Shown here in pieces: positions 1 through 8,210 of a DNA stretch of 64,000 bases. This DNA is from Thioclava sp. JE_KL1. GTDB taxonomy: Bacteria > Pseudomonadota > Alphaproteobacteria > Rhodobacterales > Rhodobacteraceae. The notes beneath the pieces are model-generated. The model did no database searches, had not been told where the DNA came from, and worked only from the letters and a program-made list of their open reading frames with translations. A program made the translations under genes and the position numbers. Positions within the stretch are counted from its first letter, which is position 1. Every line of letters begins with the position of its first letter. The stretch lies in the NCBI RefSeq assembly GCF_009296265.1, contig NZ_WBJS01000005.1:248001-312000 (forward strand), in the 5' to 3' direction.

Positions 1-466
1 CCGCCTCGCCGACGAAGCGCACATGATGCGCCGCCAAATCCTCCAGCCCGGTGCCGAGCGGGTCGAGAACCGTGCCATCCGCCCGGGCATAGAGCGCGTT
101 CATCGTGAAATCGCGTCGGGCCGCGTCCTCCGCGATATCGTCGGAAAACGCGACCGTGGCATGCCGCCCATGCGTCTCGACATCGCGGCGGAAGGTGGTG
201 ACCTCATGCGGATGCCCCTCCGCGACGACCGTGACCGTGCCGTGATCGACGCCGGTCGGCACCGGCTTCAGCCCGGCCGCCTTCGCAAGTTCGATCACCC
301 GCTCGGGGCGTGCATCGCTGGCGATGTCGATATCGTTGACCGGCGCGCCCAAGGCGCCGTTGCGCACGCAGCCGCCCACCAGAAGCGCCTGATGCCCGCC
401 CTCTTCGAGCATCTTCAGCACGCGTTGGGTCGGCTCTGCCTCGATCCAGTCTCCGGTTAGTCTCAT
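1..466 (-). CDS. cca: CCA tRNA nucleotidyltransferase, N-terminal part (cut by window edge)
   Basis: Adds or repairs the 3' CCA of tRNAs. Only about the first 155 codons are present; the rest lies left of base 1. Seen in the translation: the class II nucleotidyltransferase head VGGCVRN, then the metal-binding DIDIA (D-x-D), and further on RRDFTMNALYA, all hallmarks of the poly(A) polymerase/CCA-adding family. The ATG overlaps the stop of the upstream Nudix gene as ATGA, so the two are translationally coupled in an operon led by hslO. CCA-adding versus poly(A) polymerase activity cannot be separated without the C-terminal part; CCA is expected because it is essential in this group. Confidence 0.9.
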   Translation of the reverse strand, partial: MRLTGDWIEAEPTQRVLKMLEEGGHQALLVGGCVRNGALGAPVNDIDIASDARPERVIELAKAAGLKPVPTGVDHGTVTVVAEGHPHEVTTFRRDVETHGRHATVAFSDDIAEDAARRDFTMNALYARADGTVLDPLGTGLEDLAAHHVRFVGEA

Positions 467-1056
467 CCTGCCATCCGGTCCGCCAATGAGCGCAATATAC
501 GCGCGGTGGCGCCCCAGATGTAATAGGGCCCGTAAGGCGCCACGAAATAGCTGCGCCGCGAGCCGCGCCAGCGCCGCGACTCGACGCGGAAATTCCCGGG
601 CGTGATATGCGAGAGCGGCACGGTGAACGCCTCGGCCACCTCGCCCGCTTCGGGAATGACTTCGAAGGGGGTATGGATGCACGCCAGAACCGGCGTCACC
701 AGAAAGGACGTCACGGTCTCATGCGGATCGAGTGTGCCCAGTACTTCGACATGGGCATGGGGCAGGCCGATCTCTTCCTGCGCCTCGCGCAGCGCCGCGC
801 CGACCGGACCTTCGTCATCGGGATCGACCTTGCCGCCGGGAAAGGCGATCTGGCCGGGGTGATGGCGCAAATGCGAGCTGCGCTTCGTCAGATGCAGGCG
901 CGGTTCCGGCCCGAACGTATCGAAGGCGACGAGAACGCCCGCGGGTCGCAGCTTGCGGCCTTCGGGCAGGATCACTTCCGGGTTCAGATCGTAATCCGAA
1001 GAGGGCCGCCCCGGTCGCGCCAAGGCGTCGAGAACCGGGGCGAGAGGATCACTCAT
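463..1056 (-). CDS. Nudix hydrolase, CoA pyrophosphatase type
   Basis: Probable cytoplasmic hydrolase of coenzyme A or related nucleotide diphosphates. The protein has the UPF0035-type signature HPGQIAFPGGKVD directly ahead of a complete Nudix box ending in REAQEEIG, the combination typical of CoA-directed Nudix enzymes (NudL/YeaB group). The chosen ATG at 1056 overlaps the hslO stop by 8 bases; an in-frame ATG four codons earlier (1068) is possible. It is the middle gene of hslO-nudix-cca, with the downstream cca start fused to its stop (ATGA). About 197 residues, normal for the family. Substrate is inferred from the motif only. Confidence 0.88.
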   Translation of the reverse strand: MSDPLAPVLDALARPGRPSSDYDLNPEVILPEGRKLRPAGVLVAFDTFGPEPRLHLTKRSSHLRHHPGQIAFPGGKVDPDDEGPVGAALREAQEEIGLPHAHVEVLGTLDPHETVTSFLVTPVLACIHTPFEVIPEAGEVAEAFTVPLSHITPGNFRVESRRWRGSRRSYFVAPYGPYYIWGATARILRSLADRMAG

Positions 1057-2077
1057 TCGATCCCTCATCCCCCGCTTCGCGCAGCGATCCGTCGGGGTTC
1101 TTCTGCGCCTCGAAGCCGAGCGTCAGCGGATCGAAAATGTAATGCGCGCCGCAGAACTGGCAGTCCGCGGTAACCGTGCCCTCATCGGTGGTCATATGCG
1201 CGATGTCGCGCGCCGAGTAGATCGAGAGCGACTGACGCACGCGATCGGAAGAACAGGTGCAGCCGAACTCCACCCGCTGCGGATCGAAGACGCGCGGTCG
1301 CTCTTCGTGGAACAGGCGCACCAGCAGCTCGGTCGGCTGCACGGTTGGGCCGATCAGCTCCATATCCTCGACCGTGTCGAGCAGGATATTGGCGCGCGCC
1401 CAGTTCTCGCCCTCCTCGCCGTCGAGGATGTCGTCGGCGGTCAGCAGCCCCTGATCGCCCGAGCCTTCCTGAGCGGCGAAGGGCGAGGCCGGCGGCATAT
1501 GCTGCAGCATCACGCCGCCTGCGCGCCAGCTTTCGCCCTGACCCGGCAGGATCGAGCGCCCGAAGGACAGCGAGAACCGCGTGGGCAGCTGTTCGGACTG
1601 TGCGAAATAGGCCTCGGCGCAGGCGCGCAGCGAGCCTTCGGACAGTGGCGTGATGCCCTGATAGGGGGTCGTGCCTTTGCCCTGGTCGATCAGGATCGCA
1701 AAGTAACCCTGCCCGATCTGTTCGAACGGGTCGGACTTGGGATCGAGCTTCTCTTCATCGAAGCTCGCCCAGGCGCGAATGCGGGCGGGCGCGCCCTCCT
1801 TCTCGGGGGCGTAGTAATCGGTGGCGATGATGCGGATCGGGCCGTTGCCGCGGATTTGCAGCGACAGCTTCCAGCGCAGCTTGACGGTCTGGCCGATCAG
1901 CGCGGTCAGAAGGGCGGCTTCGGCCACCAGCATTTCGACCGCGCGGGGGTAATCATGTTGCGACAGGACGGTGTCGAGCACGCCGTCGAGGCGGGCAACC
2001 CGGCCGCGGATGTCAGAGCGGTCGAGCTGAAACGGCAGAACTGTATCGTCCCATGCGATTTGGGATAGCTTGGACAT
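1049..2077 (-). CDS. hslO: Redox-regulated chaperone Hsp33
   Basis: Holdase chaperone switched on by oxidative unfolding. The zinc-binding redox switch is visible at the C-terminus: C273-x-C275 (GCTCSSDR) and C306-xx-C309 (DCQFCGAH), the canonical C-x-C / C-x2-C pair. The reading frame stays open for 33 codons upstream, but the ATG at 2077 (MSKLSQIAWDD) gives a family-length protein of 342 residues, and the upstream stretch overlaps the leader of the divergent Nudix gene. First gene of a minus-strand operon with a Nudix hydrolase and cca. Confidence 0.93.
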   Translation of the reverse strand: MSKLSQIAWDDTVLPFQLDRSDIRGRVARLDGVLDTVLSQHDYPRAVEMLVAEAALLTALIGQTVKLRWKLSLQIRGNGPIRIIATDYYAPEKEGAPARIRAWASFDEEKLDPKSDPFEQIGQGYFAILIDQGKGTTPYQGITPLSEGSLRACAEAYFAQSEQLPTRFSLSFGRSILPGQGESWRAGGVMLQHMPPASPFAAQEGSGDQGLLTADDILDGEEGENWARANILLDTVEDMELIGPTVQPTELLVRLFHEERPRVFDPQRVEFGCTCSSDRVRQSLSIYSARDIAHMTTDEGTVTADCQFCGAHYIFDPLTLGFEAQKNPDGSLREAGDEGSNE

Positions 2078-2174
2078 GGTGCTCCTGAGGGGCTCAGAGG
2101 GGTTTTCGGGCGGCGCGGAGCCTGCCATACAGCCCCAATATAGGCGCGGCAACCGCAGACCCAAGGGAGAGCAC

Positions 2175-2615
2175 ATGATCGCGAGGTTCGGAGAGCGGGT
2201 GAAATCCGGTCAGCAGTATCGTTTGCGCCCCGGTGCCTACGCGATCCTGATCCGCGACGGGCGAGTGCTGCTGACCCATCAGGCGCACCCCATACCGGAG
2301 TTTCAATTGCCCGGCGGCGGGATCGATCCGGGCGAGGGGCCGATCGAGGCGCTGCATCGCGAGGTCTTCGAGGAAACCGGCTGGGCGATTACGGGGCTGC
2401 GCCGCCTCGGGGCTTATCGGCGTTTCACCTATATGCCCGAATACGAATTCTGGGCGGAGAAACTCTGTTCCGTCTGGCTCGCGCGCCCGGTGCTGAAGCG
2501 CGGTCTGCCGCCAGAGCCGCACCACACGGCGCATTGGGCCGATCCCGAGGATGCGCTCGAACTGCTCGCGAATGAAGGCGAGCGCGCGTTTTTCGAACGG
2601 TTCATCCGTCGCTGA
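2175..2615 (+). CDS. Nudix hydrolase
   Basis: Small cytoplasmic Nudix protein of 146 residues. The Nudix box spans about residues 47-69 (GGGIDPGE...REVFEETG) with the catalytic REVFEE core intact. The ATG at 2175 is preceded by AAGGGAGA eight bases away; an earlier in-frame ATG at 2070 overlaps the hslO 5' end and is less likely. It is divergent from hslO, so the two share a roughly 100-base promoter region. Substrate unknown: candidates are oxidised nucleotides or nucleotide sugars. It lacks the CoA signature of the other Nudix protein at 463-1056. Confidence 0.88.
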   Translation: MIARFGERVKSGQQYRLRPGAYAILIRDGRVLLTHQAHPIPEFQLPGGGIDPGEGPIEALHREVFEETGWAITGLRRLGAYRRFTYMPEYEFWAEKLCSVWLARPVLKRGLPPEPHHTAHWADPEDALELLANEGERAFFERFIRR

Positions 2616-2670
2616 AAAGGCGCGGGCGGTTCGTTCGACTCAGATGTAGCTGAGCTGGTGCGTTCTCCTC

Positions 2671-3990
2671 TTAAGTCTCCCCGGGGGGATGGTCTCTGCT
2701 GTCTGACCCAAGCTCCGAACGTCGCTCGGTGCTGCCGGGGCCGTGAAATTCCAATACGCCAGCCGAGACATCGTCCCCGATTTCACCCTCCGCGAATGCC
2801 TCGGTCGCCCAATAGAGCGCATCCAGAAGCCCGGGGCCCGGCATCTGGGAAAACTTGCGAAGCATCCGGGCCAGCCGGGTCTGATCGATCATCTCGCCTC
2901 TGCGGTCGCTGGCTTCGGTAATCCCGTCCGAGACCAGCACCAGCCGGTCGCCCGGGGTCAGTTGAACCGTAAGCGTCTCGTATTCGGCGCCCTCGATCAG
3001 GCCGATGGGCAGCCCGCCCTCTCCGAAAAACTCGACCGTGCCGTTGCGCCGTTGCAGGACCGGGTAGGGGTGGCCCGCCTGAACCAATTCCGCCTTGCCG
3101 GTGCGCAGGTCGACATCGGCGTAGATAAGAGTGAAATAGCTCTCGGTGCTCATCTCACTCAGCACGAGATCGTTGAGGCGCTGCGCGAGCTCCGCTGGGC
3201 GTCGTCCGCGCAATTCGCCCTGTGCGTTGCGGTAAATCGCGAGGTTCTGGCTGGGGGTGGTGCCGGAGAAGTAGCCCGCGATCCGCGCCATCATCAGGGC
3301 CGAGGTGATCCCGTGCCCCGACACGTCGATGCCGTATAGGCCCACCCGGCGTTCATTGATTGGAAAGAACCCGACGAGGTCGCCGCCGACATGGCCCGCG
3401 GGCCGCAAGAGTAGCGAGACATCCGCCGCCTCGAACCGCGCGTGTCGTGTCCGCACGAGGCTTTGTTGCAGTTTCCGCGCCTCTTGCAGGTCGCGGTCGA
3501 TCACCTCCTGTGCCTCGCGTAACAGGCGGTTCTTTTCGCTCAACTCCTCTTGCATGGTCAGGATGCGGGCTCCCGCGCTAAGTCGCGCCCGAAGCTCCGC
3601 TCCGTTGACCGGCTTCGACAGGAAATCATCGGCGCCGCTTTCCAAGCCGCGCGTGACGTCCGTCTTCTCGGCCTTGGAGGTCAGAAGGATGAAATACCCG
3701 TAGCTTCGCCGCGGTAAGCCTCGAAAAACGCGACAGAATTCAGGGCCACTCATGCCCGCCATCATCCAATCCGAGATCACGATGTCGTGCTCGCACTGAG
3801 CGCAGATCGCGATCGCCTCTTCTGCGCTTTCAGCCTCGCTCACTTGATAGCCGGAGCGGGACAGCTGCGCCGAGAGGATACGGCGTTGCATGCGGCTGTC
3901 GTCCACGACGAGAACGTGCCGCGCAGCGCCCGCCAGTGGTCGTCGGCCCGCATCTGCGGGGGCCTCTTGTCTTTGCACCATCTGCATCAT
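2671..3990 (-). CDS. Response regulator fused to PP2C-type (SpoIIE/RsbU-like) phosphatase
   Basis: Two-domain signalling protein of 439 residues. Residues about 24-140 are a receiver domain: acidic pair D30/D31, phospho-acceptor D74 in ISDWMM, T104 and K126 (SKP). A coiled linker (about 141-180) leads to a PP2C/SpoIIE phosphatase with GGDLV (about 202-206), DVSGHG (about 222-227), DGITEA and GDDVSAG, so the metal-binding aspartates look intact. Family knowledge: such proteins dephosphorylate an anti-anti-sigma factor in partner-switching systems; RbaY of Rhodobacter capsulatus has this architecture. An Hpt gene diverges from it about 140 bases away, suggesting that phosphotransfer controls the receiver. 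The RsbV/RsbW partners are not in the window. Confidence 0.88.
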   Translation of the reverse strand: MMQMVQRQEAPADAGRRPLAGAARHVLVVDDSRMQRRILSAQLSRSGYQVSEAESAEEAIAICAQCEHDIVISDWMMAGMSGPEFCRVFRGLPRRSYGYFILLTSKAEKTDVTRGLESGADDFLSKPVNGAELRARLSAGARILTMQEELSEKNRLLREAQEVIDRDLQEARKLQQSLVRTRHARFEAADVSLLLRPAGHVGGDLVGFFPINERRVGLYGIDVSGHGITSALMMARIAGYFSGTTPSQNLAIYRNAQGELRGRRPAELAQRLNDLVLSEMSTESYFTLIYADVDLRTGKAELVQAGHPYPVLQRRNGTVEFFGEGGLPIGLIEGAEYETLTVQLTPGDRLVLVSDGITEASDRRGEMIDQTRLARMLRKFSQMPGPGLLDALYWATEAFAEGEIGDDVSAGVLEFHGPGSTERRSELGSDSRDHPPGET

Positions 3991-4131
3991 CCGAAACCTC
4001 TGCCCTCACGAAACCGCAAACTCCCTAAGATTCGGTGAAAACCAGTCCGGATCAGACGTTAAGAAAATCGAAAGGGTGCGGCGCTACGGTCAGTCTCGGG
4101 TGGAGTCGGATCGAGTGGCCTGGAGGGCGTG

Positions 4132-4461
4132 ATGATTGATTGGGAACGGGTGCAGGAGTTGCGCTCGGAAATTGGCGCCGATGGCTTTGCCGAGGTCGTG
4201 GACCTTTTTCTCGACGAGGTCGAGGCCGTGGTGATGGGGCTTGGCGGACGTCCCGACCGGGTCGAAGAGGATTTGCACTTCTTGAAAGGGTCTGCCTGGA
4301 ATCTCGGGTTCCGCGATTTCGGCGGCGCCTGTCAGCAGGGAGAACGAATGGCCGCCGCCGGACGCGCCGTGGAGGTCGATCTGAGCGCGATCCGCGAGAC
4401 CTATAGTCTGTCCAAGACGCAGTTCATGGGGCGGCTATCGGAGTTCACTCCGGCGGCATAA
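4132..4461 (+). CDS. Histidine phosphotransfer (Hpt) domain protein
   Basis: A stand-alone Hpt domain of 109 residues, all-helical by composition. The phospho-acceptor motif is H49-FLKGSAWNLGF, matching the H-x-x-K-G-S/A-x-x-x-G pattern of Hpt proteins. The start is either ATG 4132 or the GTG one codon earlier; TGGAGGGCG lies immediately upstream. It diverges from the receiver-PP2C gene, the most likely phosphotransfer partner (inference from proximity). No histidine kinase is encoded nearby, so the input kinase must be elsewhere. Confidence 0.82.
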   Translation: MIDWERVQELRSEIGADGFAEVVDLFLDEVEAVVMGLGGRPDRVEEDLHFLKGSAWNLGFRDFGGACQQGERMAAAGRAVEVDLSAIRETYSLSKTQFMGRLSEFTPAA

Positions 4462-4675
4462 TGCGAGGTGCTGAGCAGATTGAGCTGCGCCGAGCACAGT
4501 TCGCACGCAGTCGCACCCATTGGGCGCGGTAGCGGCCAAACTTTGGTTAACTGGCGTGCCTATCGCGGGCCGTGAGCGCAGGAGTTGAGGATGTAGAAAA
4601 GGTTCAACATTGTAAAATCGGTGAAGGTCCAGAGAGTTTCGTCCGTCAGGCGGCCGCTTTATCGAATTGAAGGCC

Positions 4676-5923
4676 TCAGATAAGAAACTCGGCCAAGGTT
4701 TCGTCTTCGGTGATGTCGCGCCAGACGAAGCCCTCGGCGTCGAGCTTCGCGAAGAGCTCTGTGAAGTTCTCGGCGCGTTTCGTTTCGATCCCGATCAGGA
4801 CCGAGCCGAAGTTCCGCGCCGATTTCTTCAGATACTCGAAGCGTGCGATGTCGTCGTCAGGGCCAAGCATCTGGAGGAAATCCTTCAGGGCGCCGGGGCG
4901 TTGCGGTAGGCGGAGGATGAAGTACTTCTTCAGACCCGAATAGCGCTGGGCACGTTCGCGCACCTCTGGCAGACGTTCGAAGTCGAAATTGCCGCCCGAA
5001 GTCACGCAGACCACGCGCTTGCCGCGGATCGTCTCGGCCAGTTCGGGCAGGATGTCGACAGACATCGCGCCGGCGGGTTCCAGCACGACGCCCTCGACGT
5101 TCAGCATCTCAAGCATCGTGATGCAGATGCGATCTTCCGGTGCGAGATGAACTTGCTCGGGCGTGACCCAGCCCAACTCCGCGAAGGGGCGCGCGCCGAT
5201 CCGGGCCACAGCGGCTCCATCGACGAAACTGTTCACCTGCGAGATCGTCACGGGCTCATGGGCTTTGACCGCAGCGGTGAGGCTCGCGCCGCCCAAAGGC
5301 TCGACGAAGCGAAATTCCGTGTCGGGGGCGGTCGCGCGCAGATAACCGGTGACGCCCGCGGCCAAGCCGCCGCCGCCCACGGGCAAGATGACCATATCCG
5401 GCGCGCCGCCCAACTGGTCGAGGATCTCCACCCCGACCGACGCCTGCCCCTCGATCACATCCGCATCGTCGAAAGGCGCGAGGAAATGCGCCCCGGCCTC
5501 GCGGCAAAACTCCTGCGCCGACGCCAGCGTGTCGTCGAAATAATCGCCGGTGAGAACGATCTCGACCGCATCGCCGCCAAAGGTCTTGGTCTTGTCGATC
5601 TTCTGTTGCGGCGTGGTCACCGGCATGAAGATCGTCCCCTTCACCCCGAAATGCCGACAGGCGAAGGCCACGCCCTGCGCGTGGTTCCCGGCGCTCGCGC
5701 AGACGAAATGCGCCGCAGACGGATCGCGCTCGCGCAATTTGCGCATCGCGGTGAAGGCGCCGCGGATTTTGTAGGAGCGCACCGGCGTCAGGTCCTCGCG
5801 CTTGAGCCAGACCTCGGCGTCGAAACGTTTCGACAGATGGGCATTGAGTTGCAGCGGCGTGGGCTCGAAGAGCGCACGCAGCGCGCGGGTGGCGGCTTGG
5901 GCGGAAAGGGCGAACTCACTCAT
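4676..5923 (-). CDS. ilvA: Threonine ammonia-lyase (threonine dehydratase)
   Basis: PLP enzyme that converts threonine to 2-oxobutanoate, the first step of isoleucine synthesis. The PLP lysine is K52 in VRSYKIRGAF, and the glycine-rich phosphate loop appears as PVGGGGLAAG near residue 185. A single C-terminal ACT-like regulatory segment (about residues 330-415, beginning KKYFILRLPQRPGALKDF) implies allosteric control but differs from the two-ACT-domain E. coli enzyme. The ATG at 5923 (MSEFALSAQAATRALRALFEP) fits family length (415 residues); the frame is open 12 codons further. Monocistronic, with about 210 non-coding bases downstream. Confidence 0.92.
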   Translation of the reverse strand: MSEFALSAQAATRALRALFEPTPLQLNAHLSKRFDAEVWLKREDLTPVRSYKIRGAFTAMRKLRERDPSAAHFVCASAGNHAQGVAFACRHFGVKGTIFMPVTTPQQKIDKTKTFGGDAVEIVLTGDYFDDTLASAQEFCREAGAHFLAPFDDADVIEGQASVGVEILDQLGGAPDMVILPVGGGGLAAGVTGYLRATAPDTEFRFVEPLGGASLTAAVKAHEPVTISQVNSFVDGAAVARIGARPFAELGWVTPEQVHLAPEDRICITMLEMLNVEGVVLEPAGAMSVDILPELAETIRGKRVVCVTSGGNFDFERLPEVRERAQRYSGLKKYFILRLPQRPGALKDFLQMLGPDDDIARFEYLKKSARNFGSVLIGIETKRAENFTELFAKLDAEGFVWRDITEDETLAEFLI

Positions 5924-5961
5924 ACCGCCAGATGTGACGCGCGCCGCCCGCTTTGGCAAGC

Positions 5962-6741
5962 TCAGACGAGGGCGCGTTGCTCGACAAAATGACCGTAGAG
6001 CGTCGTTAGGATCGACAGCAGCAGCATCACGGTGGGCACAGCGAAAAGCAGCTTGAGCGCGACCACGACCATATCATCCGCGAGGTCATGTGGCGCCTGT
6101 ATCGAAAGCATGCTCACCGCAACGAAAGGGAGTACCACGAGAAATGCCAGCAGAGTGAGCAAAGCGAAGCCACGCCAGTGGCCGCGAGTCGCGCGCCAAC
6201 TGTCGCGGATCGTGGCGCCGCCGATCGCGGCCCCGGGCAGGGATACTCCGAGACGGAGCATGAAGGCATACAGGGCAATGAAGAACGCCAGCCCCACCAC
6301 GGCAAGTAGAACGGCTTCAGCGGTCTGGTTCGGAATGATTTCCTGCGCCGCGAGGGCGAAAAGAAAGACAATCGCGGCTCCCAGAACCATCATCGCCATG
6401 GCACAGAGCGTGATCACTATGCCACGCCAGAAATAGCTCACGTCGCGGCGCAGATGAAGCCGCGGCAGCCAGCCGACGCGCTCGCCGAGAAGGATGAACC
6501 TGTGCCAGTTCACTGCGGCGATGATCATCGGGATCGGCAGGATGAACGTGTTGAAAACCAACATGAACAGTGATTTTTCGAAACTCTGGTGTTGCGATGC
6601 TCCGGCCTGCATCACGCTCTCGATAAGCCACTGCTGCCCGATGATCATGATCAAGAGAAGAACCGCCGAGATCCGAAGGGTCTGCCGCCAATTTCCAAAG
6701 ACCTGCCGGAACGAGTGTCCGAAAACCCCCAATACATTCAT
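5962..6741 (-). CDS. Multi-pass inner-membrane protein, function unknown
   Basis: Not recognised beyond membrane topology. About 259 residues with six hydrophobic segments: an N-terminal one after FGNWRQTLR, one around LFMLVFNTFILPIPMI, a paired central set, and two at the C-terminus. The shape resembles DUF-type glycerophosphoryl-diester/YIP-like six-helix proteins, but no catalytic motif is visible. The ATG at 6741 is favoured because GGGGG lies eight bases upstream; an ATG eight codons earlier has no ribosome site. It lies upstream of ilvA on the same strand with a 38-base gap, so co-transcription is possible. Confidence 0.7.
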   Translation of the reverse strand: MNVLGVFGHSFRQVFGNWRQTLRISAVLLLIMIIGQQWLIESVMQAGASQHQSFEKSLFMLVFNTFILPIPMIIAAVNWHRFILLGERVGWLPRLHLRRDVSYFWRGIVITLCAMAMMVLGAAIVFLFALAAQEIIPNQTAEAVLLAVVGLAFFIALYAFMLRLGVSLPGAAIGGATIRDSWRATRGHWRGFALLTLLAFLVVLPFVAVSMLSIQAPHDLADDMVVVALKLLFAVPTVMLLLSILTTLYGHFVEQRALV

Positions 6742-6989
6742 TACTTTGCCCCCAAAGAATGTCATTTAACAATTCACCGTTGGGGCTCGATCTCACCGCA
6801 GTCAAAGCACGTTCGGCGCGCCTTGGTTGAATTCTCCGTGTGATCGAGGTGGAAAAGAGCGAGTCACCGCTGGTTCACCTTCGCTTTGAGCGAAGCCTTG
6901 CGCATTTTGCAAAGGCTGCCGCTTTTTTGCCCACTTTCGACGCTAATCGTGCTGAAACTGTGTTGCGAGCAACAAAAGAGGAGGGCCGC

Positions 6990-8105
6990 ATGCGCCTGAG
7001 AAAAACTTCGATTGTCGCCCTTGTCGCGGCGAGCTTCGTCGTCGCCCCGGTGGCGACAAGCCATTTCACCGGCGCGGATGCCGCATTTGCCAAGAACGGC
7101 AACGGTGGCGGTAATGGCGGTGGAAACGGCGGTGGAAACGGTGGCGGCAACGGCGGCGGAAATAGTGGCGGCAATGGCGGAGGCAAAAGCAACGCAGGCG
7201 GCAATTCCGGCGCGGCGGGCAAATCCGCATCGGCCGGGCGTGCAACGAGCCCCGGAAATTCCGGCAAGGCTGCTGCGCATGGCGGCGGCCCCGCGAAATT
7301 CCTCGACGATCTGTTCTCGGGTAAGCGGCAGGCGAAATCGCAGCATACGACCCGCTCCACTGTGAAAACGGCGTCGCGCGGCACCACCGCGACGAAGACG
7401 CGCTCGACCACCCCAACCAAATATGCGGTCAACGAGTCGCCGCGCCCGAACGGCAAGCCGAGCTTGAGCGAGGATGAGCTGCGCAATCACGGCGCACTGG
7501 CCTCCGAGCTGAAGGGTCTGAACGCGGCCCATGCAAGCGCAACCGCGCTCGCCAACGCCTCGCCTAACAGTCAGGTGGGCCGGATCGCGACCTATCGCGA
7601 CTCTGTCGTCGGGGCGGCGCAAGCAGAAGAAGATCTCGCGACCGCGCAGCAGACCCTCTCGGATCTCGAGGCGCAGGATGTTCCCACGCCGGAAGAAGTT
7701 CAGGCTCAAATCGACGATCTCGATCCCGAGGCAGAGGACTACCAGAGCCAGCTCGACACGCTCGAAGCCCAAAAGCAGGCGGCGGAGACCTATCCGACGG
7801 ATCTCGCGACTGCTCAGGATCAGGTCACCGAGCTTGAGAAACAGGTCGCGGAAGCCGATCAGATGCAGGCGGACGCGCTTCTTGCCGCATCCAACGGGCG
7901 CGATCTTTCGCCCGAGGCCAAAGCCTATCTGCACGAACTGCTCGACCTGCCGCCGCCGGAAACGGCAACGGAAGACCAGCCTGCGGATGGCGATGTGGCG
8001 ACCGGCGACGGCACGACGGGCGACGGGACCACGGTTGATGGCGATCTCGCCTCGAGCGGGGACACCACGACCGATCCGCTCGTGGACCCGTCCACCGAGA
8101 GCTGA
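6990..8105 (+). CDS. Secreted glycine-rich protein with coiled-coil region
   Basis: Unknown function. It starts with a clear Sec signal peptide (MRLRKTSIVALVAASFVVAP, cleavage probably near AFA about residue 35). A GGGN/GGNGG low-complexity tract follows (residues about 37-70), then a basic Ser/Thr/Lys region, then a Glu/Gln-rich helical stretch with coiled-coil character (about 200-300, e.g. LEAQKQAAETY), and an acidic Asp/Gly/Thr tail. ATG 6990 has AGAGGAGGG before it and begins the signal peptide; the frame is open 50 codons upstream but that part has no export signal. Monocistronic with its own terminator. Secreted or cell-envelope structural role is an inference. Confidence 0.78.
   Translation: MRLRKTSIVALVAASFVVAPVATSHFTGADAAFAKNGNGGGNGGGNGGGNGGGNGGGNSGGNGGGKSNAGGNSGAAGKSASAGRATSPGNSGKAAAHGGGPAKFLDDLFSGKRQAKSQHTTRSTVKTASRGTTATKTRSTTPTKYAVNESPRPNGKPSLSEDELRNHGALASELKGLNAAHASATALANASPNSQVGRIATYRDSVVGAAQAEEDLATAQQTLSDLEAQDVPTPEEVQAQIDDLDPEAEDYQSQLDTLEAQKQAAETYPTDLATAQDQVTELEKQVAEADQMQADALLAASNGRDLSPEAKAYLHELLDLPPPETATEDQPADGDVATGDGTTGDGTTVDGDLASSGDTTTDPLVDPSTES
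7096..7188 (+). repeat. In-gene GGN tandem repeat encoding a poly(Gly/Asn) tract
   Basis: Imperfect tandem repeats of the form GGTGGAAACGGC encode runs of GGGN near the mature N-terminus of the secreted glycine-rich protein. Repeats of this kind are prone to slippage, so length may vary between strains. Confidence 0.75.
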
Positions 8106-8126
8106 TCTCGCGCAGAGCACATTCGA

Positions 8127-8156
8127 AAGGGCCGTCCTTCGGGGCGGCCCTTGTTC
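8127..8156 (+). terminator. Rho-independent terminator after the glycine-rich protein gene
   Basis: AAGGGCCG and CGGCCCTT form an 8-bp stem around a TTCG-containing loop, followed by TTGTTC. It lies 22 bases after the stop codon and separates this gene from argG. Confidence 0.8.
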
Positions 8157-8210
8157 ATTGGAAAAAAAGCTTCTATTCCGTCGCGGAACAAGAAAACCGG
8201 GAGATGCCGC

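Noticed and set aside
4461-4532. 23-codon ORF overlapping the Hpt stop codon (TAATG)
   Set aside because: Translational coupling is possible, but the peptide has no recognisable features and the region shows no other sign of coding; not annotated.
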